The notes under the pieces were generated by a model that saw only the letters and a list, made by a program, of their open reading frames with translations, was not told the DNA's origin and ran no database searches. Of a stretch of 63,142 nt of DNA, positions 30,318 through 40,863 are shown in pieces. Within the stretch, counting starts at the first letter, position 1. The number at the start of each line of letters is the position of its first letter. This DNA is from Cytophagales bacterium (lineage in GTDB: Bacteria > Bacteroidota > Bacteroidia > Cytophagales > 172606-1): NCBI GenBank assembly GCA_030448185.1, contig JAUJNL010000041.1:1-63142 (forward strand), written 5' to 3'. Both the position numbers and the translations under genes were made by a program.

Positions 30318-31252
30318 TAGAAGTTACACTAGTGAAGTATTACGTAAGGTTTCAAAAATAGCAAAAAGGGATTAGTTTAGCATTTATGCGAGAGTTGAAA
30401 AAAAATCAACCGCCTTGTAAAATGCCATATCTGATGATGATTCCACAGAACCGGGGCTGTAGTAAATTGTCAAGCGATGAATCTATGTCACACGATAGTG
30501 TATTAAACTTTTTAGTCAGAGAAGACTATACGCCTTATGACTTGTTTGCCGCTGCAAGCCCTTGATTATTTTACAAGGGGGCACCTTAAGTGTGGATGAC
30601 AGTGTGTGGGATAAGCCTTGTAATGCAAAGCTGAATCATTGCCATTACTCAGGCAAGCACCACAAAGTGGTACAAGGGATGTGTTTTGACCTTGTTGTAT
30701 ACAGATGTCAGTCAACTATCGCATCTATCTGCCAGCAGAAGATAAGACCAAAAATGAGTTATTCAGGGAAATGCTCAATGAGGTATTAGATTGGGGCCTG
30801 TCTGCTAATTTGTAATGATAGTTGGTATGCGAGTGTAGACAACTTGAAATGGGTCCGCAGACAGAAAATGGATGCCATGGTTGCAAAAAGGCGTGTACCA
30901 ACAGGTACAACAAGCGCCGGTAGAGACCGTGGACCCATTTAAAAGGTTTTGATTTTGTGACACTGTTCAAGAATATTATATCTACTACAAGTATGCAGAA
31001 AAAGGCCTGCGATGAAACAATAGAGAGCACATGGAGAGCATTGGCACATTGAGATGTTTCACCGGGCTGTCAAACAGCTTTCCATTTTTTAGTACGCCGC
31101 AGTTGTGCTGTGAAAACACATTTTTTCTGTCTATTTGCTTTAGAAGAGAAAGTTGTCAATAAGCTTATTGATAACTGGTATCATTCAGAGATAGAATTCA
31201 GACACAATTGATTAAAGTAAATCTTACGTAAGTTTTCACTGCGTAACTCCTA
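30318..31252 (+). mobile_element. IS4-superfamily insertion sequence, copy 2 (degraded)
   Basis: Second copy of the element at 8872-9967, in the opposite orientation. Both terminal inverted repeats are recognisable (30318-30348 and 31223-31252). It is about 160 bases shorter than copy 1, through many small deletions rather than one large one. No target duplication is evident. It sits upstream of the M16 peptidase gene, within the worst-quality stretch of the window. Confidence 0.82.
30386..31231 (+). pseudogene. IS4-superfamily transposase remnant
   Basis: It starts at ATG 30386 (MRELKK) and ends LIKVNLT-stop at 31231, like the intact gene at 8893-9900. In between, many indels break the frame: catalytic contexts such as TLSVDDSVWDKP survive, but the second Asp region (GDSWYAS) is reduced and the region before the last Glu is shortened. 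Compared base by base with copy 1 (for example 30600-30760), nearly all differences are deletions of 1-18 bases and very few are substitutions. Confidence 0.8.
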
Positions 31253-31871
31253 TTTAGTTCTTTTTCGTACAATTGGCTGGATAATCTTCCCTGCTTTGTC
31301 TTTTGCTTCTTACATCATTCTCAGGAGGGCTTACTTTTTTGGCATTGCCCCAAAAAAAGGTCTAGGCATAAAAACGCTTCCCCGCTACTAGCCTACGCGC
31401 ACCTCGCTTTTCTGCCGGGCTTACACGCAGGGAATTATTGCTTTTTATCTTTTTAATTCCTGTTTCCTGACCGTCTCTTTCATTCGTGCTTTCTTTTAAG
31501 AAAGAGGCGGGAGGCGGTGCAGCAACAGTGTGGCCCGTTCTGGCTAGTGTGCTGGCCGGAGGATTGTGGGCTAGGCCTTTTCCAAAGGGTTTTGGCCAAC
31601 GGGCTTTGTTGCTGCTACCTTTTTCTTTTTGTTACTCGTCTGCCCTGCAAGGCTTCAAAACTTTCGTTTTGCCCTCTTTTGGGCAAACAAAAGAACCCTT
31701 TAGGGCTCGACGAAGTCAAAGTAAACCTCTAACTACAGAAGTGTTTATTGTTAAAAGAGTAGTTAGATTCACTATTGAATCCGAAAAGGTTTCAGAGCTG
31801 CCTGGATCTGACAGGATGGCTATTATAATTATAATTTCCCCGAGAGTGTATCCAGGTATTTCCGTTCCCTT
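31253..31871. other. Non-coding region with several hairpins
   Basis: This 619-base stretch lies between the IS copy and the rhomboid gene. Open frames exist here (for example 31486-31998) but show low-complexity, unlikely proteins. Structure is visible: an AAGAAAG palindrome near 31490, a GGCC...GGCC stem at 31574-31597, CAAAAC/GTTTTG at 31656-31671 and TGCCC/GGGCA at 31670-31685. It is richer in G and C than nearby intergenic DNA. I cannot say whether it is a non-coding RNA, a repeat or a gene remnant. Confidence 0.35.
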
Positions 31872-32662
31872 TTACTTAAGCTGTGTAGTCCGTTTTTGTT
31901 TACCTTTTCCAGCAGTCGGTTTGAGGTCCCGTTCCTCCTGTATCTCCTGTTCGACCAGTTGGTACTCCGAAAACCGGCGGCGTTCGTATTCCACGTAGTT
32001 GTCCAATGAGCATGGACTCAGGCCTACGAATGACTACAGCCATGAACAGGACAAAGGGCAGCAGCAAAGCCACAATTATCCACGTATTGGCTTCAAAGAT
32101 GGCGGGCTCCAGCGCAATAGATAGCAATATACCCGCTACAGCTCCTCCCAGGTGGGCACTATGCCCAATATTGCCAAAACCGGCTCTTAATCCCATACAT
32201 CGCCACCAGAATAGATACAATGCCGATAAACCAGGCCGGAAACGCAAATGGCAGCAGGATCAGCCTGATCTGACTGTCCGGTGCAATGGCAATACAGGAG
32301 AAGATCACCCCATTCACGGCTCCCGATGCCCCCAGAGCCCGGTACTCGCCGTCATTACAATGGAAAAACAGGGCCAGCAGGTTTCCGGCAATCAGGCTGC
32401 CAAAGTAAATAATCAGGTAATTGCGGATGCCCAGAACGTACTCCACCAAGGTACTGAATGAATACAGGGCAATCATATTAAAGATCAGGTGCAGCCAGTT
32501 GGCATGCAGAAAACCTGAACTGACCAGCCGTACGTATTCTTTGTGGATCAGGATAGCATCTATGTCAAACAGATACTTCTCGCGGAATGCCTCGTCCTGA
32601 AAACCCTTGTAGGAAACGATCAGATTTGCCAGTACAATCAGTAAGGTGATTTCACCAATCAT
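31872..32662 (-). CDS. Rhomboid-family intramembrane serine protease (frameshifted)
   Basis: Membrane protease with the Ser-His dyad buried in the bilayer. It starts MIGEITLLIVLANLIVSYKG. The His-Asn region is SGFLHANWLHLIFNMIAL, the catalytic Ser is in ALGASGAVNG, and the catalytic His is in GHSAHLGGAVAGILL, read after a frameshift near 32.16 kb. A second shift near 31.99 kb leads to the hydrophilic tail YVEYERRRFSEYQLVEQEI, ending KRTTQLK at 31872. Five to six membrane segments can be counted. It is convergent on nothing and divergent from the RND permease gene. Confidence 0.88.
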
Positions 32663-32852
32663 ATAAGTTAATGTGCCGATTAGATTATGCGCTGATGGGC
32701 TAATTAAACTAGAACTACTTCTAAAAATACAATTTTTCTGAGTTTTCTAAAAGACAGGAAACCTATTGTGTAATAAAATTAAGCAGCAATGTAAGGACAC
32801 CCGAAAGAGGCTGCAGAAAGTGCTATCTCAGGAAAGTAATCAAACCATCCCT

Positions 32853-35800
32853 ATGCGTATTTCCGAACTCAGCATTAAACGGCCCGTGCTGGCCATGGTG
32901 CTTTCCATTGTGCTGGTTCTTTTTGGCATTGTGGGCTTTACCTATCTGGGCACCCGCGAATTTCCGGCCGTAGACCCACCTATTGTTACGGTTACCACTA
33001 CTTATCCCGGCGCCAGTCCGGAAGTGATCGAATCGCAGCTGACCGAACCCCTGGAACAAGCGATTAACGGCATTGCCGGGGTACGCATCATTTCCTCCAT
33101 TTCCCGGGAGCAGGCCAGCGTGATTACCGTCGAATTTGACATTGAAATTGACCTGGAGGCGGCTACTAATGATGTCCGCGACAAAGTTTCTCAAGCCGTA
33201 AGGTTTCTGCCGCAGGATGCTGACCCTCCGGTAGTGGAAAAAGCCGATGCAAACAGTCAATCAGTGGTATTCCTCTCTATATTGAGTGACCGGCGCAGCC
33301 TGATCGAGCTGTCTGATTTTGCCAACAATGTACTCCGCGAACGGCTGCAAACCATTCCGGGGGTAAGCGGAGCTTTTGTACGCGGAGAACGCAAATACGC
33401 TATGCGCCTCTGGCTGGACCCAGTTAAGATGTCCGCTTACCGCATTGTACCTGCTGATATTCAGGCTGCCCTGCGCCGGGAAAACATTGACTTGCCTACC
33501 GGACGGATCGAAGGCAACCAAACGGAGCTGAACCTCCGCACCGACAGCCGCCTGACTACCACCGAGGAGTTTGAACGAATGATTATCAAGTCGGAAAATG
33601 GACGAGTTATCCGCTTTGGAGATGTGGGATATTCCGAATTAGGAGCTGAAAACGACCGGAGCAGCATTCGTAAGAGTACGGTGCCCGGTGTACTGATCTC
33701 GATTCAGCCGCAACCTAATGCCAACGAAATTGAGATTTCCAACGAAGTGTACCGCCGCCTGGAAGCCTTGAAACCGGAAATTCCGCCCGACATTCAGATC
33801 CAGATTGCCAACGACTACACCAAACCCGTAAGGCGTTCCATCAAGGAAGTAGAAGAAACGCTGATTGTCGCCTTCATACTGGTAGCACTGGTCATTTACC
33901 TGTTCCTTCGCGACTGGCGGTCTACGCTGATTCCGGTAATTGCCATTCCCATTTCGATTGTGGCTACCTTCTTTATCATGTACATAGCCGGTTTCTCCAT
34001 CAACGTATTGACGCTGGTGGCTATCGTACTGGCTATCGGACTGGTATGCGACGATGCGATTGTAGTGCTGGAAAATATTTACGCTAAGGTGGAAGAAGGC
34101 ATGACGCCCATTCAGGCGGCGCTGAAAGGTTCTAAAGAGATCTACTTTGCCATTATTTCTACCACAATCACGCTGGTTTCGGTATTCATCCCAATCATCT
34201 TCCTGCAAGGCTTGACTGGTCGGTTGTTCCTGGAATTTGGCGTTGTGCTGGCGGGCTCTATTCTGATTTCGGCCCTGATTGCCCTTACCCTGTCGCCGAT
34301 GATGTGCGCCTACTTGCTCAAACGGCACGATAAGCCCAGCAAATTTTACGCGGCCACCGAAAGGTTTTATAACAACCTGACCAATAGTTACAGCCGGTCC
34401 CTGGAAAGGTTTATGCGGGTAAAATGGCTGGCAATTCCTATCGTACTGGGTATGGTGGCCCTGATTATTATTTTTGGCAACCTGCTGCCGACCGAACTGG
34501 CGCCACTGGAAGACCGGGGTATCATCCGGGTGCAGGTACGGGCTCCGGAAGGCGTTTCGTACGAGTACATGGACAAATACATAACTGAAATTGATCAATA
34601 CATTAATGATTCCGTACCCGAGATAGCTTCCTCTATCGGCTTAACGGCCGTAATTCCCGGCGGCGGGTCATTTGCGCCAGTCAATACGGGATTGGAAAAT
34701 ATATTTCTGGTGGACCCGGATAAACGGGAACGTACGCAAGCGCAGGTGTTTGCCCAAATTTCTAAAGGGCTGGAAGCCTTTACGGGGGTTCGGGCTTTCC
34801 CGGCGCAGCCACCTACCATTGGCAGTCGATTTGGTGGTCAACCCGTACAATTTGTGTTGCAGGCACCCACGCTGGAACAATTGGTGAAAGTACTGCCGGA
34901 ATTTCTGGAAGAAGCCCAGAAAAACCCTACACTACGCTTTGTGGATTCGGATTTTAAAGTGAATAAACCGGAATTGGTGCTAAAAATCAACCGGGAAAAG
35001 GCTTCCGAACTGAAAGTGTCCGTGGAAGAAATTGCCCGGACCCTGCAACTGGCCTTCAGTGGGCAGCGATATGGCTACTTTATTATGAAAGGTAAGCAGT
35101 ACCAGGTCATCGGCCAATTGGCCCGCAATGACCGCAACGAACCTTTGGACCTGAAAGCTTTATCGATCCGGAATAATCAGGGGCAAATGGTACCGCTGGA
35201 TAACCTGATTTCTTATGAAGAATCGGTGAACTCAGCGGCCATCTACCGACACAATCGTTATGTATCGGCCACGGTCTCGGCTGGTTTGGCGGAAGGCAAA
35301 ACATTAGGCGAAGGCATTGAGGCGATGCAGGAAGTAGCCGCGAAGGTCCTCCCTCCTGCTTTCAAGACCGATCTGGCGGGACAGTCCCGGGAATTTGCCG
35401 ATAGTTCTTCCAGTCTGCTGTTTGCTTTCATACTGGCTATTGTGCTCATTTACCTGATTCTGGCAGCGCAGTTCGAAAGCTTCGTGGACCCTCTAATCAT
35501 TCTGTTTACGGTACCATTGTCTATTGCCGGGGCGTTGGGCACCCTTTACCTGTTCGGCCAGACGCTGAATATCTTCAGTCAGATTGGAATAATTATGCTG
35601 ATTGGTCTGGTAACGAAGAATGGGATCTTGATTGTGGAATTCGCCAACCAGCGCAAAGAAGCCGGTTTGCGGCGTACCGATGCCGTACTGGAAGCTGCTT
35701 CCTCCCGTTTCCGTCCCATTCTGATGACCAGTATGGCTACGATTCTGGGCATTGTTCCCATTGCCTTGTCCTTAGGCACCGCTGCCGGTAGCCGCCAATC

Positions 35801-35948
35801 TTTAGGCATTGCCGTAATCGGTGGGATGCTGATTTCGGGATTCCTTACCTTATATATTGTGCCTGCCATGTACACGTATTTATCCCGTCAACTGAAGCGA
35901 ACACCCTTTATCGAAGAAGTATTCCCTAAAACGGAGGTGGTGAAATGA
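32853..35948 (+). CDS. RND efflux transporter permease (HAE1/AcrB type)
   Basis: This 1,031-residue inner membrane pump uses the proton gradient to expel drugs or other compounds through a tripartite channel. The start at ATG 32853 (MRISELSIKRPVLAMVLS) is the family's usual opening, while the ORF continues 29 codons upstream without family sequence. The two Asp residues of TM4 are in LAIGLVCDDAIVVLENI and the Lys of TM10 in GLVTKNGILIVEFANQ, so the proton relay is complete. Two large porter regions follow TM1 and TM7. The usual membrane-fusion and outer-membrane partners are not adjacent. Its stop overlaps the rdgB start by four bases, so the two genes are cotranscribed. Confidence 0.95.
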   Translation: MRISELSIKRPVLAMVLSIVLVLFGIVGFTYLGTREFPAVDPPIVTVTTTYPGASPEVIESQLTEPLEQAINGIAGVRIISSISREQASVITVEFDIEIDLEAATNDVRDKVSQAVRFLPQDADPPVVEKADANSQSVVFLSILSDRRSLIELSDFANNVLRERLQTIPGVSGAFVRGERKYAMRLWLDPVKMSAYRIVPADIQAALRRENIDLPTGRIEGNQTELNLRTDSRLTTTEEFERMIIKSENGRVIRFGDVGYSELGAENDRSSIRKSTVPGVLISIQPQPNANEIEISNEVYRRLEALKPEIPPDIQIQIANDYTKPVRRSIKEVEETLIVAFILVALVIYLFLRDWRSTLIPVIAIPISIVATFFIMYIAGFSINVLTLVAIVLAIGLVCDDAIVVLENIYAKVEEGMTPIQAALKGSKEIYFAIISTTITLVSVFIPIIFLQGLTGRLFLEFGVVLAGSILISALIALTLSPMMCAYLLKRHDKPSKFYAATERFYNNLTNSYSRSLERFMRVKWLAIPIVLGMVALIIIFGNLLPTELAPLEDRGIIRVQVRAPEGVSYEYMDKYITEIDQYINDSVPEIASSIGLTAVIPGGGSFAPVNTGLENIFLVDPDKRERTQAQVFAQISKGLEAFTGVRAFPAQPPTIGSRFGGQPVQFVLQAPTLEQLVKVLPEFLEEAQKNPTLRFVDSDFKVNKPELVLKINREKASELKVSVEEIARTLQLAFSGQRYGYFIMKGKQYQVIGQLARNDRNEPLDLKALSIRNNQGQMVPLDNLISYEESVNSAAIYRHNRYVSATVSAGLAEGKTLGEGIEAMQEVAAKVLPPAFKTDLAGQSREFADSSSSLLFAFILAIVLIYLILAAQFESFVDPLIILFTVPLSIAGALGTLYLFGQTLNIFSQIGIIMLIGLVTKNGILIVEFANQRKEAGLRRTDAVLEAASSRFRPILMTSMATILGIVPIALSLGTAAGSRQSLGIAVIGGMLISGFLTLYIVPAMYTYLSRQLKRTPFIEEVFPKTEVVK

Positions 35949-36520
35949 AACTCTGCATGGCCACCAATAACCGGCATAAAATTGAGGAAATAAAGTCACT
36001 CATTCCGGCGCATATCCAACTGCTAAGCCTCGCCGACATTGGCTGCGACGTAGAGCTGCCCGAAACGGGTGACACCCTGGAAGCAAACTCCCTGCAAAAA
36101 GCCCGGTACGTATGGGATCATTATCAGGTTAGTTGCTTCGCTGACGATACCGGCCTGGAAGTAGAATCACTAGATGGCGAACCTGGTGTGTACTCGGCCC
36201 GCTATGCCGGCTCACACCGGAGCAGCGAAGATAATATTCGTCTGTTGTTACAGAAACTTCAGGAAAAGCCTAACCGTAATGCCCAGTTCCGCACCTGCAT
36301 TACGCTGATTCTGGACGGAAAAGTGCATCAGTTCGACGGCGTTGTCAAAGGCCAAATCATTGAAGATCTTCGGGGCCGGGGCGGCTTCGGCTACGACCCC
36401 GTTTTTATTCCCGAAGGCCATTCCCAAACCTTTGCCGAAATGCCTTTGGAAACAAAGAACCAGATTAGTCACCGGGGCCGGGCTGTAGGGCAGTTGGTAG
36501 CATTTCTGGGAACGATTTGA
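35945..36520 (+). CDS. rdgB: XTP/dITP diphosphatase RdgB (HAM1 family)
   Basis: This 191-residue enzyme hydrolyses non-canonical purine nucleotides such as dITP and XTP to monophosphates and so keeps them out of DNA. Family motifs are MATNNRHKIEEI at the start, CFADDTGLEVESLDG, GVYSARYAG (substrate loop) and GRGGFGYDPVFIP near the C-terminus. It is complete and in one frame. It overlaps the RND permease gene by ATGA, which suggests translational coupling. About 250 bases without a recognisable feature follow. Confidence 0.95.
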   Translation: MKLCMATNNRHKIEEIKSLIPAHIQLLSLADIGCDVELPETGDTLEANSLQKARYVWDHYQVSCFADDTGLEVESLDGEPGVYSARYAGSHRSSEDNIRLLLQKLQEKPNRNAQFRTCITLILDGKVHQFDGVVKGQIIEDLRGRGGFGYDPVFIPEGHSQTFAEMPLETKNQISHRGRAVGQLVAFLGTI

Positions 36521-36767
36521 GGGCTTGTTGCGGCAATTAAATGAATAATATGTTTTACGAACGCTACTACAGCAATTACTTTGCTGCCACTTTTGAGCAT
36601 ACCTGTAGTTAGTTATTTTCCATATCTATCCTGAAACTACAAGTTATAGGATTTTGAAGCTTGTAACTGGGAAACTAAGTTGAGCGCAAAAGGGTATATA
36701 AACTACCCAATAGAGTTATCTAAATGGTCGGTATTTCTTTTAGTCACTATATCAACATAGTTCACTC

Positions 36768-37049
36768 TCAGAGCAGCCCTTCCAGTGATAGGTCATCGAG
36801 AAATGCGTCGAGCCGCTGAGGATCATCAAAAGGGATAATATCTACGATAGAGTCATTCTCCATATTATACCACACTTCAGCAAAAAAATGCTCTATTGCA
36901 AACAAGTTGCAAGTGTATCGGAATCCTTTGCGGCATAGCAAAAACTTGCCTTTTTCTGAAATATATTGAGACTGGGTGGTCAAAGGAAGGCCCGTAAATT
37001 CTTCCGCTGTCATGGTTGATAAATGCTGAATGTTTGTAACAACTGCCAT
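36768..37049 (-). CDS. Hypothetical protein, 93 residues
   Basis: A soluble protein with no membrane segment and no motif I recognise. The sequence has a plausible folded pattern, with aromatic and acidic residues (AEVWYNMENDSIVDIIPFDD) and an acidic, Leu-rich C-terminal helix (LDAFLDDLSLEGLL). It stands alone between convergent rdgB and divergent sdhC. A single Cys pair (LLCRKGFRYTC) is present. It could be a small regulatory or immunity-type protein, but that is a guess. Confidence 0.55.
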   Translation of the reverse strand: MAVVTNIQHLSTMTAEEFTGLPLTTQSQYISEKGKFLLCRKGFRYTCNLFAIEHFFAEVWYNMENDSIVDIIPFDDPQRLDAFLDDLSLEGLL

Positions 37050-37250
37050 TATTCCTTTGTTATCTAAATGGAGCAGCTCGTGACAAGAATCAAGAATTAA
37101 GTTAAACCAAAACTGCTTGATTGCCTGGTATTTTTTGCTCTTTACTCAAATTCTTACGCTGTATGCCGGTGAAAGCCATTTAATTGTACGGTATAAATCC
37201 CGAATAAGCAATTTAGAATGCGTTTAAAAAGTAATTTTCGTTATGGTGAT

Positions 37251-37282
37251 TTTGTTTGCTAAAACTTCCGCATGTACCTTTG
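37251..37282 (+). promoter_or_regulatory. Bacteroidota-type promoter for sdhCAB
   Basis: TTTG at 37251-37254 and TACCTTTG at 37275-37282 are separated by 20 bases, an exact match to the TTTG-N19/20-TAnnTTTG consensus of the Bacteroidota primary sigma factor. Transcription would start near 37288, giving a leader of about 70 bases before sdhC. Confidence 0.65.
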
Positions 37283-37358
37283 GCCGGGTAGAATTTGTTT
37301 TAATAATTAACTACCTATTTTACACTTCTATTAAAATTTATCCCTAAAAAGTTCAACT

Positions 37359-38042
37359 ATGAGTTGGGTAGCACAAACCTTAAACAGTACCCTCGGGCGC
37401 AAATTAGTGATGGCGCTTACGGGTTTGTTTCTTTGTACTTTCTTAATTGTTCATGCCGGCGGCAACACGATGCTGTTTCGTAGCGATGGCGGACAGGCGT
37501 TTAATGAGTACACCTATTTCATGACGCATAACCCGCTGATCAAAATGGTCTCTTACATTCTCTACACCAGTATTTTGCTGCATGCCGTGTACGCGGGCAT
37601 CCTGACTGCAATCAACCGGAAGGCCCGGCCGGTAGGCTATGCTTATGCAAGACCCTCTGAAAACAGCACCTGGGCTTCTCGGAATATGGGCTTCTTAGGT
37701 GTCATTTTGTTGCTTTTCATTATCGTTCACATGCGGACGTTCTGGTACGAGATGCACTTTGGCAGCGTGCCTATGGCTACGTATGATGGCCAGGAATACA
37801 AGGACTTGTACAAAGTAGTTATCTGGGCTTTCTCCCAATGGCCCTACGTAGTTTTATACACGATTTCTATGGCAGCAATGGCTTTCCACTTGGTACATGG
37901 GTTCCGGAGCGGCTTCCAGACCCTGGGCGGCAATCATCCCAAGTATAACCCTCTGCTGAGTAACCTGAGCTGGGCCTTCGGTATTATTATTTCGGCCTTG
38001 TTTGCCGCTATGCCGATCTACGTATTTATTCAAACTCACTAA
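37359..38042 (+). CDS. sdhC: Succinate dehydrogenase cytochrome b subunit
   Basis: This 227-residue membrane anchor is of the b558 type used by Bacteroidota and epsilonproteobacteria. It binds two haems and passes electrons between the Fe-S subunit and menaquinone. Five membrane segments can be seen, with haem-ligand histidines in LIVHAGGN, YTSILLHAVYAG, LFIIVHMRTFWYEMHFG and MAFHLVHGFRSGFQTLG. The last of these is a family signature. It is the first gene of sdhCAB, 19 bases ahead of sdhA, and follows a consensus promoter. Fumarate reduction is also possible for this class. Confidence 0.95.
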   Translation: MSWVAQTLNSTLGRKLVMALTGLFLCTFLIVHAGGNTMLFRSDGGQAFNEYTYFMTHNPLIKMVSYILYTSILLHAVYAGILTAINRKARPVGYAYARPSENSTWASRNMGFLGVILLLFIIVHMRTFWYEMHFGSVPMATYDGQEYKDLYKVVIWAFSQWPYVVLYTISMAAMAFHLVHGFRSGFQTLGGNHPKYNPLLSNLSWAFGIIISALFAAMPIYVFIQTH

Positions 38043-38061
38043 TTAATTTCATCCCTCTATT

Positions 38062-39975
38062 ATGAAATTTGATTCTAAAATTCTGGAAGGTCCCTTAGCG
38101 GAAAAATGGACTAAACATAAATTTACCCAGAAGCTAGTCAACCCGGCCAACAAGCGTAAATACGACATTATCGTAGTGGGTACGGGCCTGGCAGGTGCCT
38201 CGGCGGCGGCCTCCCTAGCCGAATTAGGTTACAATGTAAAAGCTTTTACGTATCATGACAGTCCGCGGCGGGCTCACTCTATTGCAGCTCAAGGCGGTAT
38301 CAACGCGGCCAAGAATTATCAGAATGACGGTGACAGCGTCTACCGTTTATTTTACGATACCATTAAGGGCGGCGACTACCGGGCTCGTGAAGGAAATGTA
38401 TACCGTCTGGCCGAAGTTAGTGTAGATATTATTGACCAATGCGTAGCGCAAGGCGTACCTTTTGCCCGCGAATACGGTGGTCTGCTAGCCAACCGTTCTT
38501 TCGGTGGGGCGCAGGTTTCCCGTACGTTCTATGCCCGGGGCCAGACTGGACAGCAGTTGCTGCTAGGCGCTTACAGTGCCTTAAGCCGTCAGGTTGCCAA
38601 TGGCAAAGTTAAAATGTACACCCGTACTGAGGTGATGGATATTGTGATGGTGGACGGCAAAGCCCGCGGCATCGTCACCCGTAATCTCATTACCGGTAAA
38701 GTGGAAAGCCACGCCGGACATGCGGTTCTGCTTTGCACCGGTGGCTATGGCAATGTTTTCTACCTCTCCACCAACGCCCTGAACTGTAATGCTTCTGCCA
38801 CCTGGCGGGCTCATAAGAAAGGGGCGCTGTTTGCCAATCCTTGTTTTACGCAGATTCACCCCACTTGTATCCCGGTTTCCGGTGAATACCAGTCAAAGCT
38901 CACCTTAATGTCTGAATCCCTCCGGAATGATGGCCGGGTGTGGGTTCCTAAGAAAGCCGGCGATAAGCGTAAGCCAGAGGATATTCCCGAAGCCGAAAGA
39001 GATTATTTCCTCGAAAGAAGATATCCTTCGTTTGGTAACCTGGTGCCCCGCGACGTAGCTTCCCGCAATGCTAAATATGTATGTGATGAAGGCAGAGGTG
39101 TAGGGGAAAGCGGCCTGGCAGTATACCTGGACTTTGCGGATGCCATCAAGCGGGATGGAATGAATACTATCTCGGCTAAATACGGCAACTTGTTTGATAT
39201 GTACGCCATGATTACCGGCGAAGATCCTTACAAAACGCCGATGCGGATTTATCCGGCGGTTCACTATACGATGGGTGGCCTTTGGGTAGATTATAATCTG
39301 ATGACAACTGTTCCGGGCTTGTACGCAATGGGTGAGGCTAATTTCTCCGACCATGGTGCTAACCGTCTGGGTGCCAGCGCCCTTATGCAAGGCTTAGCTG
39401 ATGGATACTTCGTGATTCCTTACACGATTGGCGACTACCTGGCTACCATGCCTGCCGATAAAATTACCGTGGACCGGCCCGAGTTTAAAGAAGCCGAAAC
39501 GGGAGTGGTCAATCTGGTGAAACGTTTGCTTTCGATCAACGGACAAAAAACGCCGGGCCAGATTCATAAGGAGTTGGGCAAGATTATGTGGGATTACTGC
39601 GGAATGTCTAGAAGTGCGGAAGGGCTGAAGAGTGCCCGGGAAAAAGTACGAGCCTTGAAGGAAGAATTCTGGAGAAATGTGAAAGTAGTGGGTACCGGTG
39701 ACGAACTGAACCTCAGTTTGGAGAAAGCCAGCCGCGTAGCGGACTTCCTGGAGTTAGGCGAACTCATGATTGTGGATGCCCTGAACCGTAATGAATCCTG
39801 CGGGGGTCACTTCCGCGAAGAATATCAGACGGAAGATGGCGAAGCTTTACGGGACGATGCTAATTATGCTTACGTGGCTGCCTGGGAATACAAAGGCCCA
39901 AATCAGGATGCCGAACTGCATAAGGAGGAACTGATATTCGAAAATGTAAAACTGACCCAGAGAAGCTATAAATAA
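38062..39975 (+). CDS. sdhA: Succinate dehydrogenase/fumarate reductase flavoprotein subunit
   Basis: This 637-residue catalytic subunit oxidises succinate to fumarate with covalently bound FAD. The Rossmann FAD motif is [18 protein letters not shown], and the flavin-linked His is in [15 protein letters not shown]. The substrate-site region includes [17 protein letters not shown] and the catalytic Arg region [12 protein letters not shown], then [20 protein letters not shown]. The length and N-terminal extension fit the Bacteroidota type. It is clean over its whole length and is the middle gene of sdhCAB. Confidence 0.96.
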   Translation: MKFDSKILEGPLAEKWTKHKFTQKLVNPANKRKYDIIVVGTGLAGASAAASLAELGYNVKAFTYHDSPRRAHSIAAQGGINAAKNYQNDGDSVYRLFYDTIKGGDYRAREGNVYRLAEVSVDIIDQCVAQGVPFAREYGGLLANRSFGGAQVSRTFYARGQTGQQLLLGAYSALSRQVANGKVKMYTRTEVMDIVMVDGKARGIVTRNLITGKVESHAGHAVLLCTGGYGNVFYLSTNALNCNASATWRAHKKGALFANPCFTQIHPTCIPVSGEYQSKLTLMSESLRNDGRVWVPKKAGDKRKPEDIPEAERDYFLERRYPSFGNLVPRDVASRNAKYVCDEGRGVGESGLAVYLDFADAIKRDGMNTISAKYGNLFDMYAMITGEDPYKTPMRIYPAVHYTMGGLWVDYNLMTTVPGLYAMGEANFSDHGANRLGASALMQGLADGYFVIPYTIGDYLATMPADKITVDRPEFKEAETGVVNLVKRLLSINGQKTPGQIHKELGKIMWDYCGMSRSAEGLKSAREKVRALKEEFWRNVKVVGTGDELNLSLEKASRVADFLELGELMIVDALNRNESCGGHFREEYQTEDGEALRDDANYAYVAAWEYKGPNQDAELHKEELIFENVKLTQRSYK

Positions 39976-39995
39976 AATGTTAAGTTTTAAATGCT

Positions 39996-40047
39996 AAATG
40001 TTGAATGAAAAAAGAGAATTTTATTTAGCCCTTAGCATTCAACATTT
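39996..40047. repeat. Inverted repeat between sdhA and sdhB
   Basis: AAATGTTGAATG (39996-40007) and its exact reverse complement CATTCAACATTT (40036-40047) can form a 12-base stem with a 28-base loop in the 88-base sdhA-sdhB gap. The same 12-mer recurs at 41602-41613. It may tune the ratio of the subunits or stabilise the mRNA, but there is no T-run to make it a terminator. Confidence 0.6.
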
Positions 40048-40063
40048 AAATTTTGAAAGAAGA

Positions 40064-40811
40064 ATGAATCTAAAACTAAGAATATGGCGTCAGAGAGACG
40101 CGAATTCAAAAGGTGCTTTAGTTGATTATGAAGTGAAAGTAAATCCGCACATGTCCTTTCTGGAGATGCTGGATGAATTGAATGAGACGCTGCAGCAGAA
40201 AGGTCAGGAACCCGTAGCTTTCGATCACGACTGTCGGGAGGGTATCTGCGGATCATGCAATCTTTTTATTAATGGCCGCCCGCACGGACCGATGCAGACC
40301 ACTACCTGCCAGCTGCACATGCGGCATTTCCATGAAGGCGAAACGGTAGTAATTGAACCTTGGCGGGCCAAAGCGTTCCCGATTGTAAAAGATTTGATCG
40401 TAGACCGTTCGGCGTTTGACCGGATTGTGCAGGCAGGCGGCTATATTTCGGTCAATACGGGTTCCGCACGGGATGCCAATGAAATTCCGATTCCAAAGAT
40501 TATTGCCGACGAGGCTTTTAATTCGGCGGCTTGTATTGCCTGCGGAGCCTGCGTAGCCGCCTGTAAAAATGCTTCGGCTATGCTGTTCGTGGGTGCACAG
40601 ATCAGTAAATTGGCTTTGTTGCCACAAGGCAAAGCAGAACGTAAGGCCACGGGCCGAGAAAATGGTGGCTCAGATGGATGCGGAGGGTTTTGGAGCCTGC
40701 TCCAATACCGGGGCCTGCTCGGCTGAATGCCCGAAGGAAATCTCTATGGCCAACATTGCCCGTATGAACCGCGAATATTTCGGGGCTAAGCTTACCTCTA
40801 CTAATATGTAA
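40064..40811 (+). CDS. sdhB: Succinate dehydrogenase iron-sulfur subunit (frameshifted)
   Basis: Electron-transfer subunit with three Fe-S clusters. The 2Fe-2S ligands are in CREGICGSC, with a further Cys in [10 protein letters not shown]. The 4Fe-4S ligands are in [11 protein letters not shown], and the third set is in [12 protein letters not shown], which lies after a single frameshift near 40.65 kb. The start at ATG 40064 ([12 protein letters not shown]) fits the family better than the 22-codon longer ORF, which would include the intergenic stem-loop. The length of about 249 codons is as expected. It is followed by a terminator, which ends the operon. Confidence 0.92.
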
Positions 40812-40863
40812 GCATGCGGTAGTAAGCAGTAAAAGGTAACTCTTCAGACAGGAGATAAGAGCA

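Noticed and set aside
31486..31998. 170-residue plus-strand ORF
   Set aside because: It has unlikely composition, no domain, and its 3' half is antisense to the rhomboid gene. The stretch looks non-coding.
33639..34598. 319-residue minus-strand ORF inside the RND permease gene
   Set aside because: It is an antisense shadow of a long, well-conserved gene, and its His/Asn/Gln/Arg-rich composition reflects the complementary codons.
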